Origin: Galeopsis tetrahit
Taxonomy: Eukaryota; Streptophyta; Magnoliopsida; Lamiales; Lamiaceae
Length of the DNA stretch: 64,000 nucleotides
Assembly (NCBI GenBank): GCA_963675135.1
Contig: OY776123.1
Location: forward strand, 18,259,840-18,323,839
Direction: 5' to 3'
The notes beneath the pieces were generated by a model, which saw only the letters and a list, made by a program, of their open reading frames with translations, ran no database searches and was not told the origin of the DNA. Every line of letters starts with the position of its first letter. Position 1 is the first letter of the stretch. Shown piece by piece: positions 10,726 through 20,833 of this stretch. The position numbers and the translations under genes were made by a program.

Positions 10726-13700
10726 TCAAGATGGAGCACCATAGGTGAGTCCAATCTTGGACATGAGAAGCTGTAGGCGAGTGCTGGAGAGAGGTTTCGT
10801 GAGTGCATCCGCAAGTTGATCGGAAGAAGAGACATGAGACACACGTAGTTGTTTTGTCTTGATGAGATCACGAACAAAGTGAAAGTCAATGGCAATGTGC
10901 TTCATTCGTGAGTGGAAGACAGGGTTCGAGCACAGGTAGGTGGCACCAATGTTGTCGCAGTAAAGGACTGGTGTAGGTGAAGTGGGGAAGTGGAGTTCCT
11001 GAAATAGGGATTTGAGCCACTGAACTTCAGAGGCAGCAGCAGCAAGTGCTCGATACTCAGCTTCAGTTGAGGAGCGAGCAACAGACTTTTGTTTCTTGGA
11101 CGACCATGAGATAGGGTTAGACCCTAGAAACACAATGTAGGCACTGGTGGAAGTTCGGTCGTCTGTGTCCCCGGCCCAATCGGCATCAGTGAAGCAGTGA
11201 AGTGATGAAGATAGACTAGAGGTGAGGGTGACCCCAACATTCCTTGTACCATTCAAGTACCGCAGTAGACGTTTGACAGCACCCCAGTGAGTGATAGTGG
11301 GTGCATGCATAAATTGCGACAGTTTGTGCACGGCAAAAGCAATGTCTGGCCTGGTGAGTTGTAGATATTGAAGGGAACCAAGGACCTGTCGATATTGGGT
11401 GGCATCTGCAGGCGAGGACCCATCTGAGATAGATAGGCGAGCAGAGGTTGGTAAAGGAGTGCGAACAGGTTTTGAAGTGAGCATGTTGTACCGGGCGAGT
11501 AGGTCAGTAACATATTTGCGTTGAGAGAGGAAGCATGAGTTTTTAGATCTGAGAACTTCCACTCCCAAGAAATAAGATAGAGGACCAAGGTCCTTGACCG
11601 AGAACTTGGCACGAAGGTCGGCAGCAACACGGGCGAGCATGGGTGTGTTGTTGCCCGTCAGGATGAGGTCGTCAACATAGACGAGGAAGTAGGCGACCAC
11701 CCCAGAGTTGTTGTAGACGAACAAAGATTCGTCCGAGTGAGTGGGAGTGAACCCAATTTCCTCAAGAAAGGAGCGAAGAGCATAGTACCACGTGCGAGGA
11801 GCCTGTTTCAAGCCATAAATGGATTTGTGTAATTTGCAAACATAAGATGGAAAGGTCTTATCTGCAAAGCCGGGGGGTTGTGCCATGAAGACTGTGTCTG
11901 AGAGTGTGCCATGGAGAAAGGCGTTGTTGACGTCAAACTGTTGGAGGGGCCAATGCTGAGTGACGGCGATGCTGAGAACTGCTCGCACAGTGGCCGGTTT
12001 GACGACTGGACTGAAGGTTTCAGTGAAGTCAACACCTGGTCGTTGGTGGAAGCCTTTGGCAACCAGGCGAGCTTTGTACTTATCGAGAGAGCCATCAGGT
12101 TTTCGTTTGATACGAAAGACCCACTTGGAGCCGACCACGTTCTGAGATGTATTGGGAGGAACTAAGTCCCAGGTGCCATTCTGAAGAAGGGCATCAAACT
12201 CAGCCGACATGGCTGCTCGCCAGTTTTTGTCCTTAAGTGCCTGTGACACACAACTCGGCTCAATGTCAGAAGTGATAACAGAAGTAAGCCCATACCTCGG
12301 ATTTGGCTTGAACACGTTGTTTTGAGCTCGAGTGACCATGCGAGGTGCAGGAGGTCGTAAGGGAGCATTGGTCGGCACAGGGACGTCGGATGTGGTGGTA
12401 GTCAGCGGGGAGGTAGGTGTGGTCGGTTGGGGTATGATCATTTGGTCGACCAGTGTGGGATGTTGGGGAATGGCAGTGGTCGGCACTGGGTTGGGGACGA
12501 GGATAGTTGTGGCTGGGTTGGGAAGAGTTGGTGCCATAAGAGTAGGCGAGGAGTTGAAATCAGTAGGCGGCGAGGAGTTGGAGGTCGCCAAGGGAGATGG
12601 TTGATTGGGAGGAGAGATGGAGAAAGGGAATGCATGTTCAGTAAATTGAACATGTCGCGAGGTGTAGATTCGGTTTGTGGAGCGATCAAGACAGAGATAG
12701 GCGCTTTGCGTGGGTGAGTATCCAAGAAAGACACATGGAGTAGAGCGAGGGTCAAGTTTGTGGGTGGTGTAAGGGCGAAGCGTAGGATAGCAGAGACAAC
12801 CAAATACACGGAGTTTGGTCAGATTCGGGGGGCGAGCAGTGAGTTTTTCATAGGCGGAAATCATGTTAAGGTTAACTTTGGGAAGGCGATTTATGGTGTA
12901 GGCTGCCGAGCAGACGGCATAGGGCCAATAAGTGAGAGGCATAGAAGCATGGTGAAGGAGAGCAAGGGCTGTGTCGACCACATGGCGATGGCGACGTTCA
13001 GACATGCCATTATGCTCGGGAGTGTGAGGTGGAGTGGTGAGATGTGCAATGCCATGGGTTTGAAGAAAGGGGCGAAGAGCAACGAATTCTCCCCCATTGT
13101 CTGAATAAAAGGTTTTAATTGTGTTTTGATAGTTGTTTTCAACAAGGGATTTGAAGGCGATGAATGTGGGGAGAACCTCCGATTTCCGTTTTAGGGGATA
13201 AACCCATATGTATTTGCTGAAGTGATCAACGAATAACACATAGTATTTGAGATTGTCAGGAGATAGAACAGGAGACGACCAAACATCAGAAAAAATAATA
13301 TCAAGTGGTTTAGTAGATATAATGCTCGAATCATAAAATGGTAGTTTGTGACTTTTGATACATGAGCAAGAGTTACAGTTAAAATGTTTGGAAGGTGCAT
13401 TGGATAAGCTAAGTTTGGAGAGAGTGTGAGCAAGAATTTTTGTCGATGGATGGCCAAGGCGAGCATGCCAGGTGGTTGTTGTAAGGTGTTGAGTGGCGAA
13501 GGCTTGCGGGGAGGTGGTGGACATGTGTGCCGGCCAGACGTACAAGTTATTGATACGACTCCCAACGAGGAGAATGCTCTCCGAGTGACCATCCTGCACC
13601 TGAAAGGAAGAGCGATCAAAAACAACATTAACATTGTTGTCACGACAGAGACTGGAGACTGAAATTAAGTTTTTCGAGATGTGTGGGACGACTAAGACAT

Positions 13701-14850
13701 TCGAAAAACTGAGAGACTCAAGTTGAGGAAAACACATAGAGCCAGTGTTAGATATGTGTAAACCTTTACCATCACCAATTTCTACATTGTCTGGCCCATC
13801 AAATGGGGAGTGAAGAGAGAGGTTGGCAAGGTCGTTGGTGATGTGATGCGAAGCACCTGAGTCAAGAATCCAGTGATCGGCAGGATGTGCCGAGGAGGCT
13901 GAGTGAGCCGAGTATGCCGGGCGAGCAGCTGTCCGAGTGGGACGAGAGGGTGGTGTGTACTGTCCATGTGGGTGACGGGAACCTGTAGGAGGAGCAGTGG
14001 GCGAGAGTGATGAAAGAATCTCAGGGCAGGTGCGAGCAGTGTGACCTGGTGTTCGGCAATATTGACAGGTGCCAAGATAGGGCCTTTGCGAGGACTGGCG
14101 AAAACGAGTGTCAGCATTTTTAGTCCTCGAGTCAGGTCGCGAGGGGCGATGATGAGGTTTACTGGCAGTGAGTGCAGAAGCAGGTAGCGAGGCCGAGGGT
14201 GGTCGCGAGGCAATTTGAGCCTCGGCACTAAGGAGCTTGTCGCAGAGCTCGGCAAAGGAAATGGGCTGTTCGCGAGCTTGGATGGCATTTGCTATGTCAT
14301 TGTAGGATTCATCAAGGCCAGTTAGGACTTGGAGAGTGACGTCCTCGGCATCAGAGGAAGTGCCGAGGAGGGCAAGCTCGTCGACCACCGAGCGAACTTC
14401 CATTAGGAAGTCAGAAATTGGGCGAGCACCTTTGGTCAGAGAGCGAAACTTGGTTTTGAGGGCAAGAATGCGGCCTCTGGAGGGTTTCCCATACATGCTT
14501 TCAAGCATTGACCAAGCTTCGCAGGAGGTTTTGGTCGATGCCACAAAGGGAATGAGTTCCGGAGACATGGATCCAACCATGGCTGAGAAAATAAGGTTGT
14601 CCTGGCACACCCACAGGTCGTGCGCAGGGTTGGGAACGGTGGCGGTGGTGTTGGTGGTGCCGTCGGCAGCTGGGATTGTGGACGGGGGACATGGATGTGT
14701 GCCCAAGACATAGCCAAAGAGGTTGTGTCCAGTGAGGAGAAGACGAAGCTGGAAAGACCAAGCACCATAGTTGGTGGAGGTGAGCTTCAGGGACATATTT
14801 GCAAGTCCTTTGAAGGTGATTGGTGCCGGCGACTGAGAGGAGGTGGCCAT
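10726..14850 (-). CDS. Copia gag-pol polyprotein, intact
   Basis: One uninterrupted 1374-codon frame. In order: UBN2/gag-type capsid region (residues about 15-210), CCHC zinc knuckle CQYCRTPGHTARTC (about 265), aspartic protease with DSGASHH (about 330), gag pre-integrase HLGH-type motif WHARLGHPS (about 460), integrase with FSDVWSSP, FYSDNGGEF and a following glutamate (about 510-640), reverse transcriptase with KARLVAKGFHQ, FDVNNAFLHG and the active-site YVDDL (about 860-1100), and RNase H with DADWAGD, SSTEAEYRA and a KHIAIDFHFVRD end (about 1180-1320). All catalytic residues I can check are present. With identical LTRs this looks like an element that could still be active. Confidence 0.95.
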   Translation of the reverse strand: MATSSQSPAPITFKGLANMSLKLTSTNYGAWSFQLRLLLTGHNLFGYVLGTHPCPPSTIPAADGTTNTTATVPNPAHDLWVCQDNLIFSAMVGSMSPELIPFVASTKTSCEAWSMLESMYGKPSRGRILALKTKFRSLTKGARPISDFLMEVRSVVDELALLGTSSDAEDVTLQVLTGLDESYNDIANAIQAREQPISFAELCDKLLSAEAQIASRPPSASLPASALTASKPHHRPSRPDSRTKNADTRFRQSSQRPYLGTCQYCRTPGHTARTCPEILSSLSPTAPPTGSRHPHGQYTPPSRPTRTAARPAYSAHSASSAHPADHWILDSGASHHITNDLANLSLHSPFDGPDNVEIGDGKGLHISNTGSMCFPQLESLSFSNVLVVPHISKNLISVSSLCRDNNVNVVFDRSSFQVQDGHSESILLVGSRINNLYVWPAHMSTTSPQAFATQHLTTTTWHARLGHPSTKILAHTLSKLSLSNAPSKHFNCNSCSCIKSHKLPFYDSSIISTKPLDIIFSDVWSSPVLSPDNLKYYVLFVDHFSKYIWVYPLKRKSEVLPTFIAFKSLVENNYQNTIKTFYSDNGGEFVALRPFLQTHGIAHLTTPPHTPEHNGMSERRHRHVVDTALALLHHASMPLTYWPYAVCSAAYTINRLPKVNLNMISAYEKLTARPPNLTKLRVFGCLCYPTLRPYTTHKLDPRSTPCVFLGYSPTQSAYLCLDRSTNRIYTSRHVQFTEHAFPFSISPPNQPSPLATSNSSPPTDFNSSPTLMAPTLPNPATTILVPNPVPTTAIPQHPTLVDQMIIPQPTTPTSPLTTTTSDVPVPTNAPLRPPAPRMVTRAQNNVFKPNPRYGLTSVITSDIEPSCVSQALKDKNWRAAMSAEFDALLQNGTWDLVPPNTSQNVVGSKWVFRIKRKPDGSLDKYKARLVAKGFHQRPGVDFTETFSPVVKPATVRAVLSIAVTQHWPLQQFDVNNAFLHGTLSDTVFMAQPPGFADKTFPSYVCKLHKSIYGLKQAPRTWYYALRSFLEEIGFTPTHSDESLFVYNNSGVVAYFLVYVDDLILTGNNTPMLARVAADLRAKFSVKDLGPLSYFLGVEVLRSKNSCFLSQRKYVTDLLARYNMLTSKPVRTPLPTSARLSISDGSSPADATQYRQVLGSLQYLQLTRPDIAFAVHKLSQFMHAPTITHWGAVKRLLRYLNGTRNVGVTLTSSLSSSLHCFTDADWAGDTDDRTSTSAYIVFLGSNPISWSSKKQKSVARSSTEAEYRALAAAASEVQWLKSLFQELHFPTSPTPVLYCDNIGATYLCSNPVFHSRMKHIAIDFHFVRDLIKTKQLRVSHVSSSDQLADALTKPLSSTRLQLLMSKIGLTYGAPS

Positions 14851-15060
14851 AGTTTTGAGTAGAGCAGCGGAGAGAGAGGTTGGTTGTTTGGGATGAACAG
14901 CAGTAGCTGGGTTTTAGAGCGGCGGCGGCACTTCAGAAAGACGAAGGCGGCGGCGGCTGGGTTTGGAGCGGCGGCGGCGGCGGCTAGGGTTGTAGTAGCG
15001 GCGGCGGCGGCGGCGGCTAGGGTTTGGATCAGGCGTGAGCCAAATGACTCGATGATACCA
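14851..15060 (-). other. Copia 5' leader with GCC-rich repeats
   Basis: Between the 5' LTR and the polyprotein start. Carries two runs of CCG/GCC triplets (plus-strand positions about 14920-14990 and 14997-15023) and three CCCTA-type motifs. No separate gene. Confidence 0.7.
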
Positions 15061-15263
15061 TATAAGGAAATATAGAGAAATAAAGAATATTGAAAATATG
15101 ATTTCTTGATTAGTTGTAAAGGTGATTTACAATGGGTATTTATACAAGAGATATTTAGGTCTAACCTAACCCTAATGGGCTTTATAAGAGAGCCCATAGG
15201 AAACTAAGATGGGCCTATACAATAAATAAGAATGAGAGTGTATTTACTAATATAGGTCCAATA
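15061..15263 (-). repeat. Copia 5' LTR
   Basis: 203 bp, followed on the coding strand by the TGGTATCATC primer-binding site. Confidence 0.95.
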
Positions 15264-15285
15264 GGAACAACATACCTAATTCCAT

Positions 15286-15692
15286 ATCTCAAAGTTAACT
15301 TAATTTCGGTTTGGGAGGAGAGAGAGAGAGAGAATATATAATTTTGTAATGTGATGGAATGATATATGGATATAAGCTCTCGATCATGCCTTTTTATAGG
15401 CGGCACCCTTAATCAATGCCTAGCTACTTAATCAATTTCATTCTCCTCAACTAACACTTCATTTTAATTTCATTCATCACAGCCTAAACACATCTTGGAA
15501 TCGATTCCTGCTGAAAGCAACTCCTTCAATTTAAATTGTTCACTCGATGAGCCTCCTCTCCCTATTAAAGTAAAGGATAAAAAGTGATATTAATCCAGCC
15601 CACGAGTGAGGGCAAGTAATAGAAATTGGTTGTACAAAAATTAATTCTCCACTTCTCTACAAGTTCGGACTTTTACCCGAGATATAATTCAC
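15286..15692. other. Divergent intergenic region between two SASA genes
   Basis: Holds the promoter and 5' UTR of the minus-strand SASA gene, including a GA microsatellite near 15317-15335. The plus-strand SASA relic begins at 15693 with its 5' half missing. Copy 2 equivalent: 52153-52528. Confidence 0.6.
15391..15398 (-). promoter_or_regulatory. TATA box of the SASA gene (copy 1)
   Basis: TATAAAAA on the minus strand, about 106 bp before the ATG at 15285. Conserved in copy 2. Confidence 0.6.
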
Positions 15693-16289
15693 GCAGGAGT
15701 GGGGCCCGGAATGCCGTTTGCCAAAACACTTCTGCAAAGGAAGCCGGACTTTGGCATGATTGGACTCGTCCCCTTCTACAAAGGGCAACCCGCTTCCGTT
15801 GTACAACGACACGATACAACGGGCACAGTCAGCTCTGCAGTCCGGTGGTGGAGTAATCCGGGCCCTCCTCTGGTACCAAGGGGAATCAGATGCGGCATCC
15901 GTCGAGAGTGGAAAAGTCTATAAGGCTAAATTCCAAAAGTTTATCGAGGATGTACGGTCCGATCTACAGATGCCACTATTGCCCGTAATCGAGGTATATT
16001 AAATATTTGACTTACGATTGTGGTTGCTGTTTAATTAATTAATTTAGATATAAAATTAATATTAATGTTGTTGTTGTGTTATGACATATATATAGGTGGC
16101 ATTGAACAATGCGACATGGGGTTCAGGTTTAGAGTTGGTTAGGGCAGCTCAAATGAGGTTCAAAATGTGGAGTGTGTCGATGCAATAGGATTTGAAACAG
16201 TTAATTGGGATCATTTGCATCTCTCCACTGCCTCCCAGGTCAAGCTCGGAGTCCTCATGGCCGACGCCTTCATCCCCCTCCTCGATTGA
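15693..16289 (+). pseudogene. Second SASA esterase, truncated pseudogene (copy 1)
   Basis: A paralogue facing away from the first SASA gene. It begins abruptly at AGVGPGMPFAKTLL, so the N-terminal half with the nucleophile serine is missing. After GLVP a deletion removes the CAIG region and shifts the frame; the following part carries LWYQGE and ends PVIEV at 15993. A GT-AG intron spans 15994-16095 at the same position as in the other gene. Exon 2 starts VALNNATWG, suffers a +1 frameshift near 16160, then continues through WDHLHLST to a stop at 16287-16289. The exon-2 frameshift is shared with copy 2; the CAIG deletion is larger here. Confidence 0.85.
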
Positions 16290-17117
16290 CGTCCTCCAAA
16301 ACTCAGTCCCCCTTCACCCACCACCACTTAATTTACTCTATTTTCAGTTAATTGTTAGTAGTACCTTTTTTTTTTTTTCTTAAGCTGATGCATGTATATA
16401 TATATGCATGTGTATGTTAATTAATTGGAATGAAAAATTATTTTCTTTCCGTTGAATTATATACATATATATGTCTAATTTCTCAAAATTTGTGTTGGTG
16501 GAAAAAAAAGCTAGTAATGTATATATATATATATATGCTGATGAATTTTTCCCACGTACAGTATCTGTATTTTTAGTTGGCGGATGAATTTTGATTCATT
16601 AGTTGAAAAAAATAGCATTGCATCATCATATTTCATTAATTCACACGCTCGTGACAAAAAAATTACCAATGGAAGATCAATATATTGAAAATCGTACGAG
16701 CAAAATATTATCGACAAAATTTATACGTCTGTCAACATACAATTTTTTTTATTTAATTTTTTGGTCAAGCAAATATATATATACATAGATAAATGAAAAC
16801 TAGTGGTACCGCTTGCGAGAGGTGTAAATTAAGAAACTCCCTTCTTATGTTGATAATTACTCCTAATATATGTATTTTTATATCATATATAATTTTTTTT
16901 TTTAAATAAAATAATTGTACGTTACTTGAATATGCTGATTGACTGAGAAGAATTTAAGTATAGTGAAATTATCAAACAATGAGATGGTAAAAAAATCGTG
17001 AAGATATGAAAAAGTTAGACGAATTAATTACACTATACATATAAAGAAAATAATAGGCATTTTTTCCAAAAAAAAAAATGTTTGGTCCATAAAAGAAGTA
17101 CGTCATCTCTAATAAAG
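16290..17117. other. Noncoding AT-rich DNA (copy 1)
   Basis: No gene seen. Poly-T near 16366-16379, TA repeats near 16395 and 16520. Matches 53148-53980. Confidence 0.6.
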
Positions 17118-18084
17118 TAAGGAGGGTGTATTCAATTGAGATTTTGTTGTACTTTAAAAAGTCAGTGGATTTAGAAAATTCATAGACTCTATGTAGAGTT
17201 TGCCTAACTTTTTTATTGATTTATATGGATTTTTATAGATTTGACAGGATTCTGAAATACACATTTTTTATTGATTTACATGGATTTCCATAAACTACGC
17301 CCCTAAACCCTAGTTAAAAAAAAAATTATTATTTATCATTATTATTCTCATCTTCATTTTCATCACAGTTATACCTAGACCTTTTCACATAGTTAGCAAT
17401 ACTAGTTCTCCATGCATTAGCTTAAGTTCTTTGTTGTAATTGTCTTTGAGAAAGCAATTCCAAATTTTCCTCTTTCATGTCGAGATGTGGAGAATCTTGA
17501 TCTTCTTTATATTCGACTGGAAATTCATCAGAGCGACCTTCTTTCCGAAGAAAGTTATGTAATCTAGCGAACTTGTGAATTGCAATTTGAAAATACCAAA
17601 AATTCGATTGAATACTTGCATTTCTGGGGTTGACCAACAAAATCTTTTAGATGATATCGAACACCACGTAATGGGAATTGACGTCGATTAGATATTATTG
17701 ACGGTGTCCGATATACTATAATTTTTAAAGAAATAACATAATTTTAATGGTGGTGAAGAATGATGCTTATCAAAGAACATAGTTAACACAGTTTTTTTTT
17801 TCTTCTCTTCAGAGTCTTCTAAGAGAATCCGTTGAAATCTCTACTTTTTAGAAGAGATTTTGATTAGTGAAATTTATTTATATTTTTGAAAGAGAATCCA
17901 ACAAAATCCATAGAGTATTAAAATCCATAGATTGTTGAATACCTAAAGATTTCTAAAGACTTTTTAAAATCCGTATTGAATACCTCAAAATTTTGAAAGA
18001 CTTTTAAAAATTCGGATTGAATACCCCCAGATTTTAAAAGTCCAAAAATATCCAACAGAGTCTCAATTGAATACACCCCCCTAA
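17118..18084. mobile_element. PIF/Harbinger-derived element 1 (copy 1)
   Basis: Element 17121-18081 (961 bp) flanked by TAA on both sides. Inverted ends are GGAGGGTGTATTCAATTGAG at the left and the complement of TCTCAATTGAATACACCCCC at the right. A TWA-type 3-bp duplication and these ends fit PIF/Harbinger. The minus strand at 17422-17640 keeps a stretch with LHNFLRKEG...DEFPVE, typical of the C terminus of Harbinger DDE transposases, so it is a deletion derivative. Also present in copy 2. Confidence 0.82.
17422..17640 (-). pseudogene. Harbinger transposase C-terminal relic
   Basis: A short frame with the LHNFLRKE signature followed by an acidic tail. The catalytic DDE residues are absent. 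Similar to 18514-18801. Confidence 0.6.
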
Positions 18085-18213
18085 AATTACTTTTTACTAA
18101 GGTATTTTTTTCCGGTGAATTCATTTCATTTTTTACCCGACTAATAAAACATCGTTTGTTGCGAATAAGATTCTGATTTTACCTAGCAATGAACTTCCAA
18201 ATATTATTTAAAC

Positions 18214-19445
18214 TAAGGAGGGTGTATTCAATTGAGATTCTGTTGGATTTTTTTGGACTTTAAAAAGTCAGTAGATTTAGAAAATCTATAGACTCTATGC
18301 AGAGTTTGACTGACTTTTTTATTGATTTATATGGATTTTCATAGATTTGACAGGATTTTAAAATACACATTTTTTTAATAATTTACATGAATTTTCATAA
18401 ACTACGCCCCTAAAACTATGGGTGCAAACATATATCGAACACACTTGTATATAAAAAAAATTATATAAATTATTTAGAAAAAATACCAAAAATATATTAG
18501 TTAAAAAAAAATATTATTCATCATTATTATTCTCATATTCATTTCCACGGTTATACCTGGGCTTCAGTTCTGTGTTGTAATTGGCTTTGAGAAAGCAATT
18601 CCAAAATTTCTCTTCCATGTCGAGATGTGGTGAATGTTGATCTTTTTCATATTCAATTGGAAATTCATGACATTCTTTCCGAAGAAAGTTATGTAATCCA
18701 GCCAATACTAACTCTGCTTGTGTTTGAAATGAGAACAGAGGTGGGTTTTGAAAATTGTGAATGACAAATTGCATTTCTGGGGTAACGACCTTGACTACCA
18801 AAATCTTTTAGATGATATCGAACACCACGTGCTAACTTTAAGATCGTGAATAAATGTTCTTGAGATCTTAAAGTTGGCAATGGTATAAATTAGGCGATCA
18901 AGAATATATTATTGCTAACCTAACGGTGTCAACTGTGCAGATATACTATAATTTTTAAGGAGAGAACATAATTTTAAAATACAGAGATGTAATCTTTTTC
19001 ACGATAATAATGATGGTGAAGAATCTGTTATGCTTATTGAAGAACATAGTTACGTTTCTTCATATTATTTCGTTTGAAGAAGAGGACTGTGCAAGAATGT
19101 CTGTGTGTGCTTTCGAATGAGACTTTGAAATTTTGTTAGAAGAACAACAAAGTTTTTTTTTTCTTCTCTTTCAGGGCCTTCTGAGAGAATCCGCTGAAAT
19201 CTCTAGTTTTTAGAAGAGATTTTGAATAGTGAAATTTATTTATATTTTTGAAGGAGAATCCAACGAAATCCATAGAGTATTAAAATCCATAGATTGTTGA
19301 ATACCTAAAAATTTCTAAAGACTTTTTAAAATCCGTATTGAATACCTCAAAATTTTGAAAGACTTTTAAAAATCGGGATTGAATACCCCCAGATTTTAAA
19401 AGTCCAAAAAAATCCAACAGAATCTCAATTGAATAGACCCCCTAA
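18214..19445. mobile_element. PIF/Harbinger-derived element 2, copy 1 only
   Basis: Element 18217-19442 (1226 bp) with TAA on both sides. Copy 2 has the single TAA of an empty site at 55088-55090, so it inserted after the copies diverged. Ends closely match element 1, 132 bp away, but it has its own target duplication, so it is a separate insertion and not a tandem copy. It keeps more of the transposase tail. Confidence 0.88.
18514..18801 (-). pseudogene. Harbinger transposase C-terminal relic in element 2
   Basis: Carries LHNFLRKE and a downstream EFPIEYEKDQ acidic stretch. No catalytic core. The frame is too short to be a working transposase. Confidence 0.6.
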
Positions 19446-20011
19446 GTTGTAACAATATTCCAACTCTTATGAATTAGAATCAATCAAGAGATGGGCCCAA
19501 CTGAAATTGATTTCAACTCAAGGCCCAAGTTGTCGGCACTTGCTTGATTTCTTACTGCCAAGTTTTAGCAATGGGCCATGTCCCATTTGTTTTTGGGAAC
19601 GACTATACGCACTCACAGGGTTATTGAATACACCCACTAGACATTTTTTTTCATCTTAATCATATTTGAAACTAGTGCACGACCCGCGTACTACGCGGGA
19701 ATAATTATTTCTTCCATCTATGTACAATGCGGAAATAGCAATTAATGATATGATCGAGTATTGAGGGTTGGATTGACATAATGTAGAACTTTACAAAAAC
19801 ATGCATAAATCATGAGTAAACAAAATCAATTTATAAACCGACACCATATCATCATTTTTAGAGTTGTATGCTGAGTTGAAATAAAAAGAGTCGAGTTGAC
19901 AGAAAGAAAGAGAATGAGTAGACACCATTTTTCTTTTCATACTGTCATGTCATGTTTACCCACTGGAGTATTTATGTTAGTTCACAATTTATTTTTAACA
20001 AATATATATAT
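19446..20011. other. Noncoding DNA with Helitron-like end (copy 1)
   Basis: Matches 55091-55647. No gene seen. Contains the Helitron-type terminus described separately. Confidence 0.6.
19672..19699 (-). mobile_element. Helitron-like 3' terminus
   Basis: On the minus strand: a GC hairpin CCCGCGTAGTACGCGGG (19683-19699), seven bases, then CTAG followed by T. This is the Helitron 3' end format. The matching 5' TC end, which would lie to the right, was not identified. Present in both copies. Confidence 0.55.
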
Positions 20012-20016
20012 ATATA

Positions 20017-20775
20017 TGATGTAGATAAATATGTCGCTCTCCAAGAGGTCGACACGTGGAAACGGGATAATTATGATTAGGTCAATGCACCGAAGAAACA
20101 GGATTAATACACCCCTGGGCTTAAGCAGGGGAATTAGAGAAAGTAGAGTGATTGGGCCTTTGGCCCATATTTGGAGAAACTAATAGCCCTTGGGCCTGGA
20201 AGGATCCAGCCCAAATATGGAACGTATAGTCCATCTTTCTTAGCCAAGTCAAATGAATAAGTTCAAACCCACGAAAGTAGGAGCCGATAAGCTGAAGAAC
20301 CAAGTCTTCAGGGAGAGAGGCCGAGTCCTTAGGGATTTGAGGCCGGATTTACGGGGATGGGCCGAGAATATAGGGAGAAGAAGTCTTCCCCTCTCCGCAA
20401 AGAGGGGCCAGGTATATAAACAAGGTTATTTCCCTATTCTTGGAGAAGTTTTTTAACAAATACATACGTTTTTTTTACAGAATACATACTTTACATACTT
20501 TTACACGAATTATACACTGATCTGAGGAAAAACTCCACTATATTCGCCGGAATTTCCCTAGATATACAGGGGAATTCCTCTTTGATTTCGCCTACGATTG
20601 AATCTGACTTGAGCGTCGGAGCTTCTACGCCGGAGCCCCCCTCCGGCGTACTTTTGCAGGTTATTTTTGGATTTACGAGAAGATTGTCGAGGATAAACTG
20701 ACGATTGACACTCGTGATTAATAGTGCTCGCAAAGGAACGGTCGATATCCGAGGACGTTCTTTTTCGACGCATCA
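20017..20775 (+). repeat. Gypsy 5' LTR
   Basis: Ends TGATG...CATCA. A TATA box TATATAAA lies at 20413-20420. The following ACTAGCGCCGTCTGTGGGAA is in the primer-binding position; I cannot name the tRNA. Confidence 0.93.
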
Positions 20776-20833
20776 ACTAGCGCCGTCTGTGGGAACATTT
20801 CGAGCTAAGGCGTGAGAAAAGTTCCGTACTTAA

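Larger units (their letters stand above)
10511..15268 (-). mobile_element. Complete young Ty1/Copia retrotransposon (Ale-like)
   Basis: Bounded by a 5-bp target duplication GGAAC (10511-10515 and 15264-15268), present once at the empty site in copy 2 (52131-52135). LTRs of 203 bp lie at 10516-10718 (3' LTR) and 15061-15263 (5' LTR); I see no difference between them, so insertion is very recent. On the coding strand the LTR begins TATTGG and ends CTTATA, so it has TA...TA rather than TG...CA ends. The primer-binding site just inside the 5' LTR reads TGGTATCATC, a partial match to initiator Met tRNA. The polypurine tract TTGAGGGGGCG precedes the 3' LTR. Short LTRs and a single polyprotein fit the Ale/Retrofit lineage. 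Confidence 0.95.
9666..15285 (-). pseudogene. SASA-domain carbohydrate esterase gene, split by Copia (copy 1)
   Basis: Matches the plant At4g34215-like family of putative carbohydrate esterases (SASA domain, SGNH/GDSL-like hydrolase). Exon 1 begins at the ATG at 15285, is cut within the signal-peptide codons by the Copia element, and resumes from 10515 to 9939. It carries the nucleophile motif AGQSNM, the PCAIG region and WYQGE. A 69-bp intron (9870-9938, GT-AG, phase 0) separates exon 2 (9666-9869), which holds the DHWHLT motif with the acid and histidine of the triad and ends in a clean stop. Apart from the insertion all motifs are intact, so the loss is recent. The part from an internal ATG at 10493 could still encode a form without most of its signal peptide, but no promoter for it is evident. 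Confidence 0.88.

Noticed and set aside
12332..14862. Several frames antisense to the Copia polyprotein
   Set aside because: They are shadows of the intact 1374-codon frame on the other strand.
17118..19445. The two Harbinger elements as one tandem duplication
   Set aside because: Each has its own TAA pair and copy 2 has an empty site for the second.
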